From positions 1-13,537 of the forward strand of contig DBZY01000099.1 in assembly GCA_002311835.1 (NCBI GenBank): a stretch of DNA of 13,537 nucleotides. The letters run 5' to 3'. Under the pieces are notes generated by a model. The model was not told the DNA's origin. It searched no databases and worked only from the letters and a program-made list of their open reading frames with translations. The position numbers and the translations under genes were made by a program. Positions within the stretch are counted from its first letter, which is position 1. Each line of letters begins with the position of its first letter. Positions 6,451 to 12,793 of this stretch are shown here, piece after piece. The stretch is from Proteobacteria bacterium UBA1148 (lineage in GTDB: Bacteria; Pseudomonadota; Gammaproteobacteria; Steroidobacterales; Rariloculaceae).

Positions 6451-7467
6451 ATGTATCGCGTAACTACTTTCCTAGTAATGATCGTGGTGCCGTTTACAGC
6501 AACCAGTCACCATTCAAATGCCGAGTACGATTTTGAGGTAATCGAAGAATTTGAAGGGCAAGTTTTAGAACTGTCCTGGAGAAACCCACATGTGCGACTG
6601 AGCCTTCGTTCAGTAGGCAGTGATGGTTCAGAGATAATCTGGGATCTGGAAGCACAGGCTGCAAATAATATGGCTCGACGCGGTCTGAGCCCAGACCTCA
6701 TAGAGCCTGGTGATATTGTCAGGATTGCCGGTCATCCTTCTCGACGCCGCAGTAGTATGTATCTTACGAACGTGCTGCTGCAAAATGGTACTGAAATTAA
6801 GGCTCGTGGAGATACCGAGCCCAGATGGTCGACCGAATACATTGGCTTTGAGCAACCGACTGTCGCAACAAGACCGATAAACGATGAAGAGGCTGATGGT
6901 ATTTTTAGGGTCTGGGTACCTGCCGAACGTTTTCGAAATCCGAATCTTCCTCTAACAGATACCGCTCGGGCAGATAAGGAAGCGTGGGACTCTGTAACTG
7001 ACGACCCCCAGATTGGCTGTCAACCACTCGGTATGCCCGGAGCTATGTTTAGCCCACATCCAATTGAATTCATAAAAGATGGTGAAAATATCATCCTACA
7101 ATTGGAAGAGTGGGAAAGTGTGCGAACATTTCACATGAACCCCGATATTAGCGAACAGAGTAGTCCAGCCACGCGCATGGGGTTCTCTATTGCACATTGG
7201 GAGGAGGAAACATTAACTGCAGCCTCCCGTTTAGTTGTGACCACTACTAATATTGATTACCCGTACATGGATGAACACGGAACACCTCAGAGTGAAGCAG
7301 TAGAGGTTGTAGAGCGTTTTAGTTTGAGTTTGGATGAGCGGACATTAAGATGGACAGCAATAGTCACAGATACGGGCACGCTGACCGAACCTTTCGTTGC
7401 ATACACCACTCGCTGGGAATGGGCACCTGGGGAGGAGATTCAACCCTACGACTGTGCTATTCGTTGA
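6451..7467 (+). CDS. Secreted DUF6152 + two-Cys GHWEGD fusion protein, divergent member
   Basis: A 338-residue fusion, more diverged than the pair at 2905-5161. The signal peptide is 1-19 (T-A-T-S before H20-H21). The DUF6152 domain is about 20-120 (F-E-G-Q-V-L-E-L-S-W, R-N-P-H with H47, N-N-M-A-R-R-G-L, E-P-G-D, G-H-P-S-R-R-R). The two-Cys domain has C190 (D-P-Q-I-G-C-Q-P-L-G-M-P) and C335 three residues from the end (Y-D-C-A-I-R). The core motif is degenerate: G-F-S-I-A-H-W-E-E-E-T-L replaces G-H-S-I-G-H-W-E-G-D-T-L, and Y-M-D-G-R-x-H is lost. Its ligand or active site may therefore differ. The ribosome site is weak (AAGGAA, about 13 nt from ATG, followed by seven A's). It follows the diheme cytochrome by 68 bp, so the two may be co-transcribed. 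The DNA of its last 70 bases and beyond recurs at 8485-8666. Confidence 0.9.
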   Translation: MYRVTTFLVMIVVPFTATSHHSNAEYDFEVIEEFEGQVLELSWRNPHVRLSLRSVGSDGSEIIWDLEAQAANNMARRGLSPDLIEPGDIVRIAGHPSRRRSSMYLTNVLLQNGTEIKARGDTEPRWSTEYIGFEQPTVATRPINDEEADGIFRVWVPAERFRNPNLPLTDTARADKEAWDSVTDDPQIGCQPLGMPGAMFSPHPIEFIKDGENIILQLEEWESVRTFHMNPDISEQSSPATRMGFSIAHWEEETLTAASRLVVTTTNIDYPYMDEHGTPQSEAVEVVERFSLSLDERTLRWTAIVTDTGTLTEPFVAYTTRWEWAPGEEIQPYDCAIR

Positions 7468-7575
7468 GTGAAGATGCTTAACTAAACTGTTTAGAACCTC
7501 CGCCCCCAATACCTCTGTTAAGACTGTTCTTAATCTCCTCGCCAGTGTCTGTCCTTGTAATCCAGCTTGCCCCTA
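7396..7575. repeat. Long direct repeat, copy 1 (flanks gene 7655-8452)
   Basis: About 180 bp recur at 8485-8666 in the same orientation, offset by 1089-1090 bp. Over the best 165 columns (7411-7575) I count about 19 differences, roughly 88% identity, with one single-base gap in a C-run. The unit covers the real 3' end of the fusion gene and, antisense, a decayed 3' end of a DUF6152 gene. Confidence 0.93.
7482..7494. repeat. 13-nt palindrome CTAAACTGTTTAG (copy in repeat 1)
   Basis: Perfect 6-bp arms around a central T, just after the fusion gene stop; repeated at 8571-8583. It has no U-run, so it is not a typical terminator, though it could be a weak transcript-end hairpin between convergent genes. 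Confidence 0.4.
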
Positions 7576-7576
7576 A
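7491..7576 (-). pseudogene. Relic of the 3' end of a DUF6152 gene
   Basis: Read on the minus strand, this stretch encodes L-L-G-A-S-W-I-T-R-T-D-T-G-E-E-I-K-N-S-L then R-G-I-G-G. It matches the C-terminus of the intact DUF6152 protein at 8580-8996 (I-L-L-A-R-A-S-R-I-T-R-T-D-T-G-E-E-I-K-N-S-L). The C-run has five bases instead of six, so the last residues and the TAA are out of frame. Upstream of about 7576 the similarity ends and no DUF6152 body is present. It is the truncated remnant left by the rearrangement that placed gene 7655-8452 here. Confidence 0.85.
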
Positions 7577-7654
7577 TAAGGATGGCTCTTACTGAATACA
7601 TGCCCGCCCGGGACGTTTAGACAGGGCGAAAAGCCAAGTACCGGACGCGAGATC

Positions 7655-8452
7655 CTATTGAGAAGGAATCATTGACGCGGGCCCGACGATGTGCGGTACG
7701 TCCTGGTTATTCTCGTTGCACACGAACTCCATCAGCTCCCATTCGGGTCTGAGTGTCGCGTTAAACTGAATGGTGAAGGGCTTCTCATAGGAGCCGGGAT
7801 CGATAATCGTGACAACCTTCTCCAAGGTCGCAAAATTGGTCCGAGTGTAACGCTCGATCGTGTGAAGCTGCTCCGTGTGAGGGTGGCCCTGGAAATCAAA
7901 CCAGGACAGGTCATTGAAGCCGATGGTATCGATGACCAGCGTATCGCCTTCCCAATGCCCGATGGAATGTCCATACCACGTCGGGTCTGGATCCTCTGGA
8001 TGTTCCCGACCATCCATGAATATTTGGCGATAACTATGGATATTGCCTTCAAAGAGAAAGTACAGATGTGTTGCCTTCCCGTTTAAAGGTGCCTGGGCGA
8101 TTCTCCACGGATAAGGCGCGATCCGCGGAACGCCCGTGGGCAGGCAGCTGGCCTCAGGGTCATCCCTCGCGAGCCGCGAGTCCATCAACGCCTGCGCCTC
8201 GGGCAAAAGCACGAGTTCTTCACCCGGCGTCAGGCCCAATCGGATGTCCCGCATGGGCCCTGAACCAAGCCAAACTCCGGACAGGTCCGGCGTGCCGTCG
8301 GGCAAACTCGGGGCGGGCATCCTCAGAAACTCCTCGTGCTCGGGATAGAGTTCTGCTACCACTGCCGGGACATCTGGGATTCCCTGCTGCTGCTGCGCCA
8401 GCAGCGGACATCCAAAGAAAAAAACGATGGTCGTTGGCACAAGGTATTTCAT
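7655..8452 (-). CDS. Secreted stand-alone two-Cys GHWEGD-family protein in a repeat-flanked segment
   Basis: A 265-residue protein. The ATG is supported by GGAAGG 5 nt upstream. A signal peptide covers 1-20; F-F-G-C at 12-15 is a poor lipobox, so a lipoprotein is possible but cleavage near L-A-Q is likelier. The mature part has P-D-G-T-P-D-L-S-G-V-W (51-61), C103 (E-A-S-C-L-P-T-G-V-P-R), I-F-M-D-G-R-E-H-P (144-152), G-H-S-I-G-H-W-E-G-D-T-L-V-I-D (161-175), E-R-Y-T, I-I-D-P-G-S-Y and C245 (E-F-V-C-N-E-N). C103 and C245 are the family cysteines; there are no others in the mature part. It is closest to the partial protein ending at 326. Its DNA is GC-richer (up to about 68% in a 60-nt sample) than the adjoining DUF6152 gene (about 40-53%). 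It lies 127 bp downstream of that gene, between the long direct repeats, which suggests insertion into the end of the operon. Function unknown. Confidence 0.92.
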   Translation of the reverse strand: MKYLVPTTIVFFFGCPLLAQQQQGIPDVPAVVAELYPEHEEFLRMPAPSLPDGTPDLSGVWLGSGPMRDIRLGLTPGEELVLLPEAQALMDSRLARDDPEASCLPTGVPRIAPYPWRIAQAPLNGKATHLYFLFEGNIHSYRQIFMDGREHPEDPDPTWYGHSIGHWEGDTLVIDTIGFNDLSWFDFQGHPHTEQLHTIERYTRTNFATLEKVVTIIDPGSYEKPFTIQFNATLRPEWELMEFVCNENNQDVPHIVGPASMIPSQ

Positions 8453-8471
8453 ATCGGCCTTCCGTTACTCT

Positions 8472-8556
8472 ACCTGGGCTCGTCGTTACACACACCACCC
8501 GCTGGGAATGGGTGCCTGGGGAACAGATTCAACCCCACGACCGTGCCATTCGTTGA
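8472..8556 (+). pseudogene. Relic of the 3' end of a fusion gene like 6451-7467
   Basis: Plus-strand codons here read T-T-R-W-E-W-V-P-G-E-Q-I-Q-P-H-D-R-A-I-R then TGA. The intact gene at 6451-7467 ends T-T-R-W-E-W-A-P-G-E-E-I-Q-P-Y-D-C-A-I-R. The family's C-terminal cysteine codon TGT has become CGT (Arg). Upstream of about 8472 the frame runs into the antisense of gene 7655-8452, with no homologous body. It is a truncated remnant with no sign of independent expression. Confidence 0.85.
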
Positions 8557-8666
8557 GCGAGAAAGCTTAACTAAACTGTTTAGAACCTCCGCCCCCCAAT
8601 ACCTCTGGCAAGACTGTTCTTAATCTCCTCACCAGTATCTGTCCTTGTAATCCGGCTCGCCCTAGC
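8485..8666. repeat. Long direct repeat, copy 2 (flanks gene 7655-8452)
   Basis: Partner of 7396-7575. Here the minus-strand DUF6152 end is the real gene and the plus-strand end is the relic, the reverse of copy 1. The stop codons of the two convergent ends are about 25 bp apart, showing the ancestral tail-to-tail arrangement of fusion gene and DUF6152 gene. Confidence 0.93.
8571..8583. repeat. 13-nt palindrome CTAAACTGTTTAG (copy in repeat 2)
   Basis: Same perfect palindrome as 7482-7494, here overlapping the TAA stop (8580-8582) of the DUF6152 gene. No U-run follows on either strand. Confidence 0.4.
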
Positions 8667-8996
8667 GAGAAGTATGTCGGGAGCGCCGTTTATAGTGGGA
8701 GCTCCGAGGATCGTAATGCGATCTCCAGGCTTCAATGTATCCTTGGTCCAACTTTCATTCCTACGCAGATTCGTACCGGAACCTAAATGACCGCTCCAGC
8801 GTACGACCTTGCCACCTTCATCCCTGACATTAAAGACAATAAGTGAGTGCGGATTAATAAGCTGCATCTCAACGACAACAGCATCAAGCGTAATCGGATT
8901 TTCCTCATCGTAACGATCAGCATAGCCATGGTGTGCAAAGACAACTACGGAAAATGCTGCCAGTACCATAGCTAGAAAATATTGCCTCACATTCAT
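8580..8996 (-). CDS. Secreted stand-alone DUF6152-family protein
   Basis: A 138-residue protein with GGGAGG 5 nt before the ATG. The signal peptide is 1-21, ending V-V-F-A directly before H22-H23-G-Y, a good signal peptidase site. The domain shows I-T-L-D-A-V-V-V-E-M (35-44), L-I-N-P-H-S-L (46-52, H50), a W-S-G-H strand, N-L-R-R-N-E-S-W, T-L-K-P-G-D and I-L-L-A-R-A-S, followed by a charged tail rich in T, E, K and R. The R-R-G of other members is R-R-N here. It starts 19 bp after the metallo-hydrolase stop, so it belongs to the operon 12757 to 8580. Function is not established for the family; the exposed N-terminal His-His may bind a metal (inference). The 3' end lies in the duplicated segment; this copy is the intact one. 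Confidence 0.92.
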   Translation of the reverse strand: MNVRQYFLAMVLAAFSVVVFAHHGYADRYDEENPITLDAVVVEMQLINPHSLIVFNVRDEGGKVVRWSGHLGSGTNLRRNESWTKDTLKPGDRITILGAPTINGAPDILLARASRITRTDTGEEIKNSLARGIGGRRF

Positions 8997-9015
8997 TTCA
9001 GCCTCCCAGTCCTGC

Positions 9016-9939
9016 TTATCGCGTTAAGCTAACAAAAGCGCGATCCAATAGGCGGATTGGATCCCCCTTGATAGCATCCCACTCAGCAGTGGGTCGAGCA
9101 GCGATCACCTCATCCAATGTGGCCCCCCCGGCAATCAGCATGGCAATTCGTTCACGGATGGTTCTTAGCATTGAAACATAATCTACAAGGTCTGCGTACG
9201 TAGCCACCGGCCCGTGCCCAGGGATGACGATCATATCCTCAGAAATCTCCCGCAGAACCGCTTCGCAAAACAAAATAACCCCGTCTAAATCACCGCCGTT
9301 ATCAGCATCAATAAAGGGATACCCACCATTATTAAAAACATCCCCCATGTGAACAGCATTGTGACCACGAAATATGACCGCTGTATCCCCCGTTGTATGC
9401 GCCGGTCCAAAATGCAGGAGATCAATCTGCTCGCCATTAAAATGAAATTGCATTCGATCCTCGTACGTAATCGTCGGAAGTCCTTCAGGAGGGGATGGGA
9501 GTTGTTCGACCAGGTCGACGGTTAAATTTACTACTTGGCGTTCAGTCATCATCTGACGCGAGTTGGCTTGAGAGACAATCCAGCTTCCACCCATACCAAA
9601 AAGAGGATTGCCATCTGTATGATCAAAGTGCCAGTGGGTGTTAATCACAAAGTCAACTTCACCACCGCCAAGTTCACGAATGGCTGCTCTAATCTTTGGA
9701 ACCATTGCTGGAAATTGATCATCAACGGCGAGTACGCCCTGATCACCGATAGACGCAGCAACATTTCCACCTATACCAAATAAGACATGCAATCCTGGAG
9801 CAACCGTTTCAATCCTGATCTCGGCGGCAGCAAAATCCACGCCTCTACCCGACATGAGTTCGGCTGGACTAATTGTATTTTGTGCCTGAACCACGACGCA
9901 GATAAACAGACTAGCGCAGCTTATGATTATTTTTCTCAT
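9016..9939 (-). CDS. Secreted metallo-beta-lactamase-fold hydrolase
   Basis: A 307-residue MBL-fold protein with a full dinuclear metal site: T-H102-W-H104-F-D106-H107-T-D-G-N, H181 (G-P-A-H-T-T-G-D), D200 (H-M-G-D-V-F) and H242 (P-G-H-G-P). I choose the ATG at 9937-9939 because GAGGAAG lies just upstream and it gives a signal peptide at 1-20 (M-R-K-I-I-I-S-C, cut near V-Q-A-Q). An upstream start at 9984 would overlap the preceding gene and add an arginine-rich, non-signal N-terminus. The MBL superfamily includes beta-lactamases, lactonases, sulfatases and thiol-ester hydrolases; nothing here decides among them. It is 16 bp after the quinoprotein dehydrogenase and 19 bp before the DUF6152 gene. 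This context favours a role in processing a periplasmic substrate or oxidation product over antibiotic resistance; that is inference. Confidence 0.93.
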   Translation of the reverse strand: MRKIIISCASLFICVVVQAQNTISPAELMSGRGVDFAAAEIRIETVAPGLHVLFGIGGNVAASIGDQGVLAVDDQFPAMVPKIRAAIRELGGGEVDFVINTHWHFDHTDGNPLFGMGGSWIVSQANSRQMMTERQVVNLTVDLVEQLPSPPEGLPTITYEDRMQFHFNGEQIDLLHFGPAHTTGDTAVIFRGHNAVHMGDVFNNGGYPFIDADNGGDLDGVILFCEAVLREISEDMIVIPGHGPVATYADLVDYVSMLRTIRERIAMLIAGGATLDEVIAARPTAEWDAIKGDPIRLLDRAFVSLTR

Positions 9940-9955
9940 GGATCTTCCTCTATGA

Positions 9956-12175
9956 CTACGGTAGCGCAAACACGTAAAGCGCATTACCCGTTGCGGGGTG
10001 ATTAATATCTGGGGCGATCAGGCTCGGAACTGTTCTGGGACTACCCCCGCCTAGTCCTGTCGGAACCGCAATGTATTGCTGACCGTCCACACGAAACGTA
10101 ATTGGAAAACCCTGTACTGAAGTGGCTAACCGAGTTTCCCAAACAACCTCACCAGTATCAACGTCGATTGCTTTAAATCTACGATCTAGATCACCAACAA
10201 AGACGAGCCCACCGCCAGTCGACAATACTGCCGTGAGAAAAGGAGCACGCTGCTCAATTGACCAGAGTTCTTCCAACGTACTCACATCGTAAGCCGCAAG
10301 CTTACCGATATTTCCATCGGTACCTGGCATCTCGTACCAACGTCTATCTGCCGCCGTACCGCCAGCACCAGGTAGGAACTCAACGATTCTCCCACGAATC
10401 TCCATACAGCTTTGGCTCAGGGGGATGATCAGTCGTTCCGACGGCTCGTGATAACTCATTGCCTGCCAGTTATGCCCACCCTCAGTGCTCGGACAAGCTG
10501 ACGCCCATTCACCGCGTGCATTGTCAATAATGTCTTGGCGGTAAGTTGGTCGACCCGTCTCGGGATCGACCCGATCATAGATATTTTGATAAATCGTTTC
10601 ATGATGATCCATAAACCTACCGGTCTCGCGATCGATCTTCCAAAGGATGCCGGGCTTACCCACTGTAAATAGTGCGCGCTCACGACCGATATCCACGAGC
10701 ACTCGCTCGTAAACCTCGTCAAGATCTAGGGACTCGCCTGGTGCGTGTTGAAAATACCACCGTAAGCTCCCATCGTTCGGATCCAATGCCAGCGTAGCAC
10801 TCGTGTAGAGCGCATCATCAAGTGCGCTATTACCTCGACTCACGGGCATCCAAGGTTTAGCTTGTGCCACGCCCCAATAAGTGAGATCAAGATCCGGATC
10901 ATAGCTACCAGTAATCCATGTTTCTCCACCTGCACGGTAAAAATTCGGGAGATCACCCCACGTTTCCCCACCGGGCTCCAAATCTTGCGCGATAGTATTA
11001 AACCGCCAAAGTTCACTACCGTTAACAACATCGTAGGCACTAATGAAGCACTTTTCTTCCCGAAAACGTGCGCAGCCCGCTAAACCCGATACTACTTTAC
11101 CGTTTATTACAAGTGGACCACTCGTATTAATGTAATCACCTTCGGTGCGATCACCCATGGTCGTATCCCAAACGAGATTACCGGTTCGCGCATCAAGCGC
11201 CACAATGCGTGCATCATTCGTTGATACAAATATCTTATCGTCGTAAATAGCAAGACCCCGCATTGCAGCTGTCGCAACACTGGGTCCGACATGATGTTCC
11301 CAAATCAGTTCTCCCGTAGCTGCGTCAAGCGCCTGTATAAGGTTAGCCATGTTGCCGAGATATAGAATCCCGTCGTGAACGATAGGCGCAGGCTGGCTTC
11401 TGCCCCCCTCGGTCATAGCCCATGCCCACTGCAATCGTAATTCGCTTACATTTTCGCGATTAATGTCAGTCAGTGGACTGTAGCTCCAGGCTTGGTAGTT
11501 ACCTCGAATCATCAGCCAATCATCTGGACTGGGATTACGTAGCATGGCGTCAGTGACCGGCACAAAGTTTTCGATCGCTCCCTCTACAGTCAGTCCGGTC
11601 GGGCCTGAGGGTGCCCCAACCAGCCTTGAGAGAGGCCCGCCGACGATCCTGCCTGTTGGTGGAGCCAATGCCGTTGCTTGGCGCACAGTCTCAGGCATTA
11701 CTCCATCGGCGATGCTACCGATAAGTACTTGCTCCGTTGCGGTAAGCACTTCACTGCCGGGCTGTACACCGTTAGCCTGCAAGATAAATGCGGCAATGTC
11801 GACGTAGCTCTGTTCACCCAAACTACCGGGTATTCCAGGTGGGAGAGGCATAGTCAGTTGCGTATATTCGATAAACTGTTGCGCAGTCCGTTCAGCCCAG
11901 ACATTCATAAAATCAGCGCCAGCCAACGGCTGCGCCTCATTCAACCCACCCAAGTCTGACCGGTGGCAACTTGCACAGTGTGTTTGATAAGCAAGCAAGC
12001 CGGCCGCTGCTTGTTGGGCAGTAAAAGGTCCCGGCATAGCGTCAAATTGGGGGACCTGGCCATCCACACGGCCGATAATAAGTATCATGACCAAGAAGCT
12101 GGAGAGCGCTTTCCGCTCTAGCCAAAAATGCGCTATTAAACTCGCGTGCCTAACTAAATACTGACTACGCTGCAT
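9956..12175 (-). CDS. PQQ-dependent dehydrogenase with N-terminal cytochrome c domain
   Basis: A 739-residue periplasmic quinohemoprotein. An N-terminal hydrophobic segment (about 22-38) serves as signal peptide. The cytochrome c domain (about 50-135) has C67-A-S-C70-H71 and probable axial M109 (T-M-P-L-P-P-G). The beta-propeller (about 205-739) has repeated A-L-D-x-x-T-G-x-x-x-W blades: 282-292, 326-336, 669-679. It also has the family block G-S-Y-D-P-D-L-D-L-T-Y-W-G (423-435). An oxidation of an alcohol or other hydroxyl with electrons passed PQQ to heme is the expected reaction; the substrate is unknown. The cytochrome-first order recalls polyvinyl-alcohol dehydrogenases. Oddities: no adjacent Cys-Cys pair; the usual W-D-Y-D site reads L-D484-L-D486; the G-N-P-G-P-W site reads A-Q438-A-K-P-W. 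Start and upstream stop are 3 bp apart, so it is translated with the CHRD gene. No PQQ synthesis genes are present. Confidence 0.93.
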   Translation of the reverse strand: MQRSQYLVRHASLIAHFWLERKALSSFLVMILIIGRVDGQVPQFDAMPGPFTAQQAAAGLLAYQTHCASCHRSDLGGLNEAQPLAGADFMNVWAERTAQQFIEYTQLTMPLPPGIPGSLGEQSYVDIAAFILQANGVQPGSEVLTATEQVLIGSIADGVMPETVRQATALAPPTGRIVGGPLSRLVGAPSGPTGLTVEGAIENFVPVTDAMLRNPSPDDWLMIRGNYQAWSYSPLTDINRENVSELRLQWAWAMTEGGRSQPAPIVHDGILYLGNMANLIQALDAATGELIWEHHVGPSVATAAMRGLAIYDDKIFVSTNDARIVALDARTGNLVWDTTMGDRTEGDYINTSGPLVINGKVVSGLAGCARFREEKCFISAYDVVNGSELWRFNTIAQDLEPGGETWGDLPNFYRAGGETWITGSYDPDLDLTYWGVAQAKPWMPVSRGNSALDDALYTSATLALDPNDGSLRWYFQHAPGESLDLDEVYERVLVDIGRERALFTVGKPGILWKIDRETGRFMDHHETIYQNIYDRVDPETGRPTYRQDIIDNARGEWASACPSTEGGHNWQAMSYHEPSERLIIPLSQSCMEIRGRIVEFLPGAGGTAADRRWYEMPGTDGNIGKLAAYDVSTLEELWSIEQRAPFLTAVLSTGGGLVFVGDLDRRFKAIDVDTGEVVWETRLATSVQGFPITFRVDGQQYIAVPTGLGGGSPRTVPSLIAPDINHPATGNALYVFALP

Positions 12176-12178
12176 TAT

Positions 12179-12757
12179 TTAAACACCCTGCTCCAACAGC
12201 CAACCCCATAGATTCCCTTCAGGTGCAGCCTCACTATGAATTTGGATATACAGCCGCCCCTGACGCAAGCGCTGAACCTGCTCCTGAGTAAGTTCTACAT
12301 TACCAGAGAAGGTGCCGCTAACGCTTGCCTCTACAGAAAGCTCAGAAATCGCATCCCCACGTACCCCCATTGCGACCCCCTCATGAAGACGGACAACGGT
12401 TGCAGGTCCGCGTAACCCTGAAAACGAACCCCTAACAAACAATCGCTCGCCATTAAGCACCGCCGAACTTGAACCTGAGCCAGTAACATCCACGCGGGTT
12501 GCAAGATCGATTGGCATCATTGTTAGACGAGCGTTAAACACCACCTCCGGTACTTGCCCAACTACGGAGAACATGGGGGAAAACCCCATCCAGGCCACAA
12601 TCACAATTTCAGTGACACGCTTTAAATGAACGCGCGTCCGACCATCGGCTTTTCTCATGCCCCCCCCAAGAATCGCGTTACCAAACGGAACCCTCCCAGA
12701 TATCATGGGGTTCTCTTTATCGATCTCTGAAATGAATTCTACCTCGCCAACCCGCAT
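12179..12757 (-). CDS. Secreted CHRD-domain protein
   Basis: The C-terminal ~115 residues match the CHRD domain (first described in chordin; common in exported bacterial proteins): V-V-F-N-A-R-L-T, G-S-F-S-G-L-R-G-P-A-T, H-E-G-V-A-M-G-V-R-G-D, L-T-Q-E-Q-V-Q-R-L-R-Q-G-R-L-Y-I-Q-I-H and P-E-G-N-L-W-G-W-L. The start is uncertain. ATG at 12757 has GAGGTG 6 nt upstream (192 residues), but puts about 33 partly acidic residues before the signal peptide. ATG at 12658 (159 residues) begins M-R-K-A-D-G-R-T-R-V with an ideal signal peptide (cut near S-V-V-G), but is preceded only by a run of eight G's. I list the longer form because of its ribosome site. It is the first gene of the operon leading into the quinoprotein dehydrogenase (3-bp gap). 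The bacterial role of CHRD is not established; structural or binding functions are usually assumed. Confidence 0.85.
   Translation of the reverse strand: MRVGEVEFISEIDKENPMISGRVPFGNAILGGGMRKADGRTRVHLKRVTEIVIVAWMGFSPMFSVVGQVPEVVFNARLTMMPIDLATRVDVTGSGSSSAVLNGERLFVRGSFSGLRGPATVVRLHEGVAMGVRGDAISELSVEASVSGTFSGNVELTQEQVQRLRQGRLYIQIHSEAAPEGNLWGWLLEQGV
12660..12667 (-). repeat. Homopolymer run of eight G's (coding strand) in front of an alternative start
   Basis: The longest single-base run noticed in the window. It ends one base before the ATG at 12656-12658. If the upstream start at 12757 is used, the run is inside the reading frame and a one-base slip would shut off the CHRD protein. If 12658 is used, the run sits where the ribosome site should be. 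Confidence 0.8.
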
Positions 12758-12793
12758 AAACTGCACCTCATGGGAATTATAGAATGAGCGCAA

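Noticed and set aside
8068..8556. A 162-codon plus-strand open frame antisense to the 7655-8452 gene
   Set aside because: Its body is composition-driven antisense of a GC-rich real gene. Only its last ~28 codons resemble a protein, and those are the relic end of a fusion gene, reported as a pseudogene.
7396..8666. Insertion sequence or composite transposon flanked by long direct repeats
   Set aside because: There is no transposase, no terminal inverted repeats, and the repeats are explained as duplicated 3' ends of the neighbouring genes.
9016..9939. Beta-lactamase (antibiotic resistance) assignment
   Set aside because: The metal motifs are common to the whole MBL superfamily, and the operon context with a quinoprotein and DUF6152 gives no support for a resistance role.
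9939..9984. Longer N-terminus for the metallo-hydrolase starting at 9984
   Set aside because: It would overlap the dehydrogenase gene, has an arginine-rich start unlike a signal peptide, and the ATG at 9939 has a clear GAGGAAG site with a normal signal peptide.
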